NCBI RefSeq assembly: GCF_041146795.1
Contig: NC_135179.1
Location: forward strand, 14,952,047-15,016,046
Direction of reading: 5' to 3'
Source of the DNA: Maylandia zebra
Taxonomy: Eukaryota > Chordata > Actinopteri > Cichliformes > Cichlidae
DNA length: 64,000 nucleotides
This document shows, piece by piece, positions 1 to 8,226 of this stretch. The notes under the pieces are model-generated. The model saw only the letters and a list, made by a program, of their open reading frames with translations. It was not told the origin of the DNA and did not search any database. A program made the translations under genes and the position numbers. The stretch's first letter is position 1; the number at the start of each line of letters is the position of its first letter.

Positions 1-217
1 AACCCTAGATGAGCAGAACAAGAGCTTAGCGAATATGCTAGGCTACGCTAGCGGCTATGTTAGCGGCTAGTCGCGGTTAGCAGTTAGCCCGTTTTACACA
101 ATAACATTGGGTTCAAGTGTCAGACAAAATTCACATTTACCTCACAGTAGGGTACAACAGTTCTCGACTCCAGTTAACTATCCGCCAACCCGAAAATACG
201 TCGGTCGCCCTTCTATG
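1..217. other. Window edge, GCTAGC/TTAGC-rich sequence
   Basis: The first 110 bases are dense in GTTAGC/GCTAGC-like words, a texture also seen just downstream of smndc1 exon 1 near 4425-4520. On the minus strand a short open stretch ends at 137 and is followed by a GTAAAT donor-like site near 140, so a first exon of a divergent minus-strand gene is possible. There is no recognisable protein, and I do not call a gene. Confidence 0.25.
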
Positions 218-230
218 AACTCTGCGTTCA

Positions 231-476
231 GTTTTTTTTTTATAAACTTTATTTAACAAACAATGAGTATACAACATACGAACAGATGAAGTATACAAAA
301 CAGAACATGAACACACAAAACCAGGGGTAAAAGAAAAAGGTAACAATTATAAGAATACACGCAAAAATTCACATACATAAATTGTTTTGAGAGCCTTTTT
401 TTTGGTGGAGTCTGATATTGAATGTATGTACATTTCCACATCCTTAAAATAATGACAGAAATATGGTGTTTTGTTA
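231..476 (-). mobile_element. Poly(A)-tailed retroposed insert with target-site duplication
   Basis: A roughly 246-bp insert is bounded by near-identical 13-mers, AACTCTGCGTTCA at 218-230 and AACTCCGCGTTCA at 477-489 (12 of 13 match). A T-run at 232-241 abuts the left copy. On the minus strand this reads as an AATAAA signal (plus-strand TTTATT at about 250) followed by a poly(A) tail. Those are the marks of target-primed reverse transcription. The source is unknown. A related string (AAAATAATGACA) recurs at about 620, so the source is probably a LINE 3' end or a 3' UTR. Confidence 0.6.
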
Positions 477-839
477 AACTCCGCGTTCACTTGACACTGT
501 TCAGCTCTCGTCTCTCTCGCTTCCTGCAGAGTGCACACGGCTCCCCACTTACTTCCACCCCTCTATCTGAGACTACTTCAGGGTTCACTGGAGCTGTAGT
601 ACATATCAATACCATATCAAAAATAATGACATAAACCTCAAAATACAAATAAAAAGGTTGTGCATTTAACTAACACACATCACATACTTTGCAGGCATTT
701 GTATACATTCTTGAACACATTAAACATTTGCAATTAACTATCAATATTAATGAACAAATTTAAATAATGAGCTACTTATATAGCCAGGGCTACATATATT
801 TATTCATATTACTCTCAGATTTGGCCATTCTTATATTTC

Positions 840-990
840 GATTGTTCTTATGTTATTGTGTTTTTGCACACCTCTGTTGCTGGTGAAGCTCGCACACAAG
901 AATTTCACTCACATGTACTGTACCAGTGTACCTCCACATGTGCTGTGACAATAAAAGTGATTTGATTTTGATTTGATTTTGAAAAATACA
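840..990 (+). mobile_element. LINE-type 3' end with (TGATTT)n tail
   Basis: The text runs from TTTCACTCACATGTACTG through GTGCTGTGACAATAAAAG into a TGATTTTGATT repeat. A 'GTGACAATAAA' motif followed by a short tandem repeat is typical of the 3' ends of common fish non-LTR elements. No reverse transcriptase coding remains. The clade assignment is uncertain. Confidence 0.45.
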
Positions 991-1083
991 ACTGTAGGGA
1001 GATGGTCTGCAACCATAGCTGATCTGAATTGTGCAACAAAAACAAAATCCACTCAATGACGGTTAAATGGCAAACAAAAGAAC

Positions 1084-1560
1084 TATGGCTGCAACGGTTC
1101 ATCGAGTAATTCGAATAATTCGATTGTAAAGAAATGTCCACACAAATTCTTTGCTTCGTTTAATGCACGGCTCGGTAGCGCGCCACTGTTACCATGGGAA
1201 CTCGACCGCGAACGTTTCAGGGACATTTGTAACTAAAAACAGAGCTGTAATAGAAACGTAGTTAAGAGCAGCGTGTGAATAAAAGGTCTGACTGCATTAA
1301 GCCCACACAACCGCCAGTTTTTAACCGAAACACTCATAACACAACGGCAGCAGTGACGATGACGTTGGCACAGTTTAACGTGTTGAACGTGGAGCTGGCG
1401 TCTGTTTACACACCGCGAAGAGCAAAGGGGCGGGGCCGGTTCCAAGACGGTGAGCTCAGGTCGAGTGAAAGAAAACGTGTTTGTAAAGTTGCAAAACAGC
1501 GACGCAGTTCCTGTAATCACCAATAAAAACGTTTACTGGGAAAAAGCTAGCGGGAGTCTT
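1084..1560. mobile_element. Possible hAT-like element 5' portion, CpG-rich
   Basis: It begins with GGCTGCAACGGTTCATCGAG and a run of ATTCGA words, resembling the ends of a widespread fish DNA transposon (GCTGCAACGATTAATCGA-type). It continues as a GC- and CpG-rich tract with a GGGGCGGGGC box at about 1428-1437. The matching right end was not found, so the element would be truncated. An isolated promoter-like CpG island is the alternative reading. Confidence 0.3.
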
Positions 1561-1775
1561 TCATCAAAGCACAAACTTAAAGCAACAAACTTAAAGCTGC
1601 TCCTTTTGTTTTACACTGAGAAAAATCTGCAGCCTCCAGTTATTAAAATATGCACATGAACTGTTAACTTAGTCTGATAACAGGCTGGTGCTTAAATGAT
1701 ACAGTAGCCTTCCTATTTTCCATGGAAGCAATACCTGCAGCAAACAGGGGTAAGTCTAAAGGGGGGCATGGGGTG

Positions 1776-2562
1776 TATTAGACCAGTGGTTCTCAAACTT
1801 TTCACAATGAGTACCACCTCATAAAATATATGTAGTATAGTAGTATAGACCTATTTATTTATCACCATATACAGTTTACACGAGACAGTTATATTTCTTA
1901 TATGAATGTTATTATTTTAACCTTCATAAACAGGACGTGACAAGTGATAATAATAACAACAATATTAAAACATTCACAGCAGGTGGGATATCCAATCTTT
2001 AAGCAATGACGTGATGAAACCTGCTTGCGGGTCCGAGCTGCTCTGTGTTTATTAAGGCTGTTGTGTTTTTAACATGTTTTAATGCTTTGTATCTTTTTCT
2101 ATTTAATCTGAACAATCAGTGATCACTGTCGGCCTCTCTCGGTTTTTATTACCACTATTCATTTTAAAGCTCAGTTTTTAAAACCTGTAATGTAACTACA
2201 GCCCATGCAGCAGTATATTAATGATTAACCTCGTGTTGTGGATGGATTATATCAGTAGTTCTCTTGACTGAAGTTTTGTCCATTTAAAAATGATGGTTAA
2301 AACAGGGAAATGAGCCTGCCAGCGCTCTGTAGCAGAGACGATCACTGGCAATAAGGAAAGGGTGCTCTTCACACAGGACTCACGCTCCGGGAGGGGAGAC
2401 GTTTTTCTGGTCGACTCCCAGAAGAGCCTCAGGAACTCTTGTGTGTTGTGCAATGCCTCCACAATGGTATATTAATTAATCTTAAAATTCTTTTTGGAGA
2501 TTTTTCCGCATACCATTAGAGAGAGCCCAAGCACCACCAGTTTGAGAACCACTGTATTAGAC
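1776..2562. mobile_element. Non-autonomous hAT element with exact 8-bp target duplication
   Basis: The element occupies 1784-2554 (771 bp). It begins CAGTGGTTCTCAAACTTTT and ends AGTTTGAGAACCACTG, giving terminal inverted repeats of about 16 bp. It is flanked by identical TATTAGAC octamers at 1776-1783 and 2555-2562. An 8-bp duplication plus CAGTGGTTCTCAAAC ends is diagnostic of the hAT superfamily. The interior has no transposase reading frame, so it is a MITE-like passenger. The intact duplication and termini suggest a fairly recent insertion compared with the Tc1 remnants nearby. Confidence 0.88.
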
Positions 2563-2978
2563 CATATTAATCTCAAGGCGTTCATAACATTTCTCACAAT
2601 GAAAGTGAAATAGTATCAAATATTGTGTTAACTAAACTGCATTCATATTTAAAAATATAGAAATACAAGCTTTTTTTTCAAAAGCCAATAAATATGTACA
2701 TGGGCCATTAAACTCTGATCCACTGACCTGAGGGTTGTTAACAGGGTTGTTGGACACTGAATTATTGTTAATATTAATATTTAACATCTGCATCGTCATA
2801 ACGTCTATGATGGTCTAATATCTGGTTAAATGTCTCTTAGGATGTTGCACCTCGACCAGATGCTTTTAGTAGCCAAAGCCATAGGCTTTGGGAAGGTCAG
2901 AATAATGAAGCCAGCTTTATTTTGTTTCATCAGAGTTGGTGTAAAGCACCCACAATTTTGTTGTACATCTTCAATGAC

Positions 2979-3039
2979 TATTCTATTCTATTCTATTCTA
3001 TTCTATTCTATTCTATTCTATTCTATTCTATTCTATTCT
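2979..3039. repeat. (TATTC)n microsatellite
   Basis: About twelve tandem pentanucleotide units, nearly perfect. It is preceded by TTGTACATCTTCAATGAC, a context resembling the tail of a retroelement, so the array may have grown from such a tail. Confidence 0.9.
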
Positions 3040-3049
3040 CAATCTAAAC

Positions 3050-3880
3050 CAGTTTTGATGTGTATTTGGGATCATTGTCCTTTTGGAACCCTCAAATTGT
3101 GCCCAAGTTTCAACGCTCTAGCTGTTGGTTTGAGGTAAAGTTGTAGAATTTGGAAGTAGTCCCCATTTTTATTATTCCAGTCACAATATACCATTACCAC
3201 TGGCAGCAAAACTATCCCAGAGCATGATGGTAACACCACCATGCTTGACAGCTGGTACAGTTTTCTTAGGTTTGACCTCATGGCTTGAACTTTGGTGATT
3301 CCTGGGTCATTCCTGAACAGTCTAACCAATTTCCTCTCATCTGAGGTGACAATTTGAACCATTTTCCACACCTTGGCAAAGTGGTCATGAGCTGAATAAC
3401 TTGTACTTAAAATTGTAAAATTGTCTGAATTGATGATCTTGAAATCTGCAGTTATTTACAAATGGCTCCAAGAGACTTTCCCAACTTGCAAAAATCTACA
3501 ATTCTCCTTCTTAGATCTTTACTGAGTTTCTTGGACTTTACCATTGTTCTGAGTATTGCTCTGTCCAATGAATGCTGTCAAACAAATCCTTTTTATGCTG
3601 GCAAACAGAAACTACCAAGTTTTAGTCAATCATGATCACTAATAAAAGGTTAATAGGGCTTGGCCTTGTCAAGTTAAAATATATTGTAGAACAGAGCACC
3701 ACTTATTAAAGGATTTAAATGAGTTTGCTTGTATTTTTGAATCTGGGTGTATAATCTTGACCCCATTTGGTTTAGAGAAATGCTGTAAGAATGTGAGAAA
3801 TTCAAACTTGTGCAGCCAATTATTGTTTTTGTTTTTTAAAGTCTTTAGGATCAACAGAATCATTCCACTCTGGAAAAAGG
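3050..3880 (-). mobile_element. Decayed Tc1-like transposon
   Basis: Read on the minus strand, about 3550-3490 gives a transposase start (MVKSKKLSKDLRRRIVDF) and then the LGKSLGAIC helix-turn-helix stretch. About 3245-3190 gives KHGGVTIMLWDSFAASGNG, the Tc1 catalytic-core block 'GGSVMLWGCFAASG'. The sequence then runs to QNDP-like text near 3075. Stops and frameshifts break the frame, so it is non-functional. The outer limits are approximate because the terminal repeats were not resolved. Confidence 0.7.
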
Positions 3881-4204
3881 ACTGATCAAAGATATCAAAG
3901 ATTTAAAGCCACAAATTATCGTGACATTCATGCCCATTATGAGCATATATAAACTTTTTACAAAAATGCATCCCTACATAATACATAGTATGTGAGTTGT
4001 AGGAAGTTCAGTTTTTCTGTTGTGGACCTGATTCGTATTTGAATTAAACAATCTTTTGATTTATCGTTTTACCCTTGGAGTCTCCAAAATATTTAAGCTT
4101 TTATTTTATAATCTTCATCCTATAGGATAAGGGTATGGTTCACTTGTAATATGCAAAGAGACAATATTATTACCACCGTCAGGGGCGCTGGCGACATCAG
4201 AGCC

Positions 4205-4265
4205 CATCTGTTATCGCGAGAGCGTGTTCAATGTGTTTCCGGCTGGTTGTCCGCGACGGAAGTAC
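4205..4265 (+). promoter_or_regulatory. smndc1 core promoter (BANP-like and ETS-like sites)
   Basis: Just upstream of, or within, the first noncoding exon there is TATCGCGAGA at 4212-4221, one base from the TCTCGCGAGA motif bound by BANP. ETS-type cores follow: TTCCGG at 4237-4242 and CGGAAGT at 4257-4263. No TATA box is seen. This combination is typical of ubiquitously expressed genes, as expected for a splicing factor. The exact start site is inferred. Confidence 0.5.
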
Positions 4266-4370
4266 AGAGAGTGGACTGTTCTTTCTTTTTAAGCAGGCAT
4301 TTTGAACAAAGATATCAGGTTTAGAGTTGAATGCTTACTATATTTATCGGCAAAGAGTATTGATATTGAG
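4225..4370 (+). other. smndc1 noncoding exon 1 (5' UTR)
   Basis: The exon ends in GATATTGAG followed by GTAAGATT, a strong donor at 4371. The left edge is set only by the promoter motifs. The next exon starts directly at its ATG, so this exon would carry the whole 5' UTR. Confidence 0.5.
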
Positions 4371-4723
4371 GTAAGATTACACAGTAATCTGTTATTTTTG
4401 TCTCTCAACCAGTGTGCCGCTTATAGTTAGCATTAGCCGACGTACGTTAAATTTACGCAATTTTAGGGCCAAGGGAACCCTGCTTGCTAATCGTTTAGCG
4501 CCATGTTAGCGCGGATGCTATATGAGACAAAACGTAAATCATGGTCTTTAGTATTTTTGTGACACAGCTTTCACTCGTTACGGGTTTTACACAGCCTACG
4601 TTAGAAGTTTGTACATTCGGCATATGCCTAATCCAGGCTAGCACGCATATTTATTCCGTTTGTCACTGAATTATAGGATTTGTGCTAACGCAAGTAGCCA
4701 TTTTCCCTGTTTTGTCAACACAG

Positions 4724-4843
4724 ATGTCGGAGGACTTGGTTAAACAGTTGAGCAACTACAAAGCCCAGCTGCAGCAAGTTGAAGTCGCTCTATCTACTGA
4801 TCCAGACAATGAAGACCTTCTTAAACTCCAAAAAGACTTACAG
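4724..4843 (+). CDS. smndc1: smndc1 coding exon 1 (residues 1-40)
   Basis: It begins with the ATG immediately after an AG acceptor and ends DLLKLQKDLQ before GTTTGTT. It is 120 nt and phase 0 at the end. It encodes the N-terminal helix MSEDLVKQLSNYKAQL. Confidence 0.95.
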
Positions 4844-5122
4844 GTTTGTTTAATTTACTCATAGTAGACAATTGCTTCTTTTAAAGCAAGGTGAGCAAGT
4901 GATGTGTTGCTGTTACTTTTAAAGTAACACAACGAAAACATAAATGAATTATTTATAAGTTTTGAATAAATGGAAAAAAAAAAACACTGTAAAAAAAATA
5001 ATTTATATAATGTTGTTTCTGACTCAAAAATATTTGCTATCATTCAGGAGAGATGTTTCACAGATTATAGTTCAACAAGTCATTTACAACAGTTTAAATA
5101 CTTACAATAATACTTACTATAT

Positions 5123-5177
<55 letters not shown>

Positions 5178-5357
5178 CAAAAACACCCAGCACGCCCCTG
5201 CGGGCGGTTTATCCTTCAAGCTCGGGTCCTCTACCAGAGGCCTGGGAGCTTGAGGGTCCTGCGCAGTATCTTAGCTGTTCCCAGGACTGCGCTCTTCTGG
5301 ACAGAGATCTCCGATGTTATTCCCGGGATCTGCTGAAGCCACTCGCCTAGCTTGGGA

Positions 5358-5398
<41 letters not shown>

Positions 5399-7778
5399 TT
5401 GACGCTCCCTAGTGTGTGGACTGATGTTGTGTTGTGGAAAAGAACCGATGATCTCCTGATAAGGTTTTATCCTATGTGGAGAATATCCCATTTAACAAAT
5501 TACACCAATAGCATGCATTCCAACTTGTAGGAAACTGAAATGTTTCAAAAGACAATATTTTGTGTTATTCCTATTTTAATGTTTTAAAGTTCTGTCTGAC
5601 TGTCTTTACAGTTGAGCTTGATTTCCTTAACTGATTAATGTTTTAAACCTTAATTGTGGGGCGTGCCACAGTGATTTATATTATGATACTTTTGCACTTT
5701 CTGTCACTCTCTTTTTATTGTTACAACTGCAGCGACTTGTTACTGTTAACTATATTTTCTGATGGAGAATGAAAATCTGATTTCCTTTTATGTATTTTGC
5801 AGGAAGTCATTGATTTGACAAAAGACCTCCTGACCTCACAGCCGGCAGAGACTGTTGCCAAAACAAGTGGCTCGGACACAGTTCCTGTGAAGCATGGCTG
5901 GAAAGTGGGAGACAAGTGTCTGGCTATGTGGAGTCAGGACGGACAGTGAGTGTCAGCAGCCTCTTTAAATGAAAACATTATGTGTGTCCACATACTTTTT
6001 ATAGCGCTGCAATTTAAACCCTCATCTGATTTGTAGTAGCTGTTTTATTATTTACTTTATTATTTTTGTAGATGCATGTTAGTCGCACATGTCAAATACC
6101 TACATTTCCAACTGTACTTGTTCAGTGAGTCAAGGAAATGAGATTATTTATACTGATATGGGACAGCATTGTAAAAACAATATTATAAGCAACAATTTTA
6201 GATTTAAATCCACACATTTAGCCATGTTCAAGGAAACAAGTGTACAGTTTTTTTTATAAATATATATTGTAAAAATGGAAAATGGTGTAAGATGTGTAGT
6301 TGTATTTAACAGACAGATTATATGTTAGTTTTAGGCTTTACTTATAAAGTAGACCTGGCGTATTTGGCTCATACTCACCTGCTTACAGACGGGATTTTTT
6401 TGCAGGATTTATGAAGCGGAGATTGAGGAGATAGACCGAGACAACGGCACTGCAGCCGTTACCTTCACTGGATATGGGAATGCTGAAGTGATTCCTCTAC
6501 AGAACCTCAAGGCAGTAGAGGAAGGAAAGCTTTTGGAGGAGGATGGGAGTATGAAGCCAAAGTCGAGGTATGAACAAACTCTTCTCTAACTCACTCAATG
6601 AAACTCTGTGCATATAAAACTGAACTTAAATCAAGGACAGGAATGGGAACAACTGTAATCAACCATACGGACAATTGAGACACAATTAAATGATTTAAAT
6701 CTTTAGAACTAACAACACAAGAACTTTGAAGAATTGGTGCTGCATAACTCAAAGTGATTGAAGCCGAACTTAGCTTAGCTCAGTGGTTCCCAAACTTTTT
6801 TTTGCTGGGCCCCCCTTTGTTTTACAAGAATAGACAGGGGGAACAAATCGTGGCAGGATGAGCCTGATATTATTTGTATCCCGCTGTAACTTTACTGTAT
6901 AAAGAGCTAACATCTCCAAAATGTCCAGAGTAGTTAGTCATTACAACAAGTGTTTGTGAACTAAAAATCAAGAATGTGGGATACTGTTTGTTTGTGATTT
7001 GAAGAGCCCAGCGCGTGCTCCCGACGCAAGGGAAACCAATTCTGCCGTTGAGACCTACCTTAGCACTTGTGCAGGTGAAACGAAAGGGTAGATATGCTTC
7101 ACCATATTTTCTAGTCTTTGGCTAAGAATGAAGTTGGTTTGGAAACATATTCAGCGATGCTTCATCTCCTGCTTTGCGTTTCTGTGGGCGCCCCGTACTA
7201 GCAGTGTCCAAGCGTTGTTTTGTTTTTTTTCCTTTTCATACCACGCCGGGCCCCACACTTTGGGAAGGTCTGGTTTAGCTAATCTTATTAAAAGAAAATA
7301 ACAAAATTAAACTTAACTGCATGCTACTTAACACAAAAGGATGTAGCGCCATTAGGAAAAAAGTTTGTTAGGAAAAAACAATATAGAATTTTACTATCAA
7401 GCTATGGGTAACTTTTGCATCAACCGTACAGAGCAATGAAAAAGGGCAGCAAACTGCTAACAGTAAATTATAGGAACCTAAAATGATAGCTTAGCAGCCC
7501 TAAAGCAGCTGCGGCAATTAGTGTTGACGCTTGACTGGACCGTGGGACTGAAGCGGTCCAGTCAGTTGTTTTTGAAGGCAGGATGAGAAACAAGTGCAAG
7601 TACAAATCGGTAGCAGAGGCCTGCGCACACTAATTAGTCTATAAAATGGGTAAAGTGGGACTACATATGCAAATTAGCTTAAGCTAACTCTGGTACAATG
7701 CCTGGAATGGCAACATTTTGTTAATATTGTACATGTTACCTTTTCAGATAAAATTAATTATTGATGATGATGATGATG

Positions 7779-7812
<34 letters not shown>

Positions 7813-8177
7813 TGATGATGATGATGATGACGGGGGTGACCGTGGTTCAGGGAATTATCATTCCCTGATAATGACCGTGGTTCAGGGGGTTGGGTCTGGA
7901 AGCTCATCTTGTAACCGGAAGGTTGCCGGTTCGATCCCCAACTCTGTCTGTAGCTGGTTGTTGTGTCCTTGGGCAAGACACTTCACCCTACCGCCTACTG
8001 GTGTTGGCCAGAGGGGCCGATGACGCGATATAGCAGCCTCACTTCTGTCAGTCTGCCCCAGGGCAGCTGTGGCTACAACTGTGGTTTGCCTCCATCAGTG
8101 TGTGAATGTGAGAGTGAATGAATAGTGGAATTGTAAAGCACTTTGAGTGTCTAGAGAAGCGCTATATAAATGCAAAC

Positions 8178-8226
<49 letters not shown>

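Noticed and set aside
5103..5336. Plus-strand frame with Thr-His repeats
   Set aside because: It is translation of the (CA)n microsatellite, not a protein.
7831..7945. Possible tRNA gene (B-box sequence)
   Set aside because: No cloverleaf with anticodon arm; the LINE-like tail and (ATT)n show it is a SINE.
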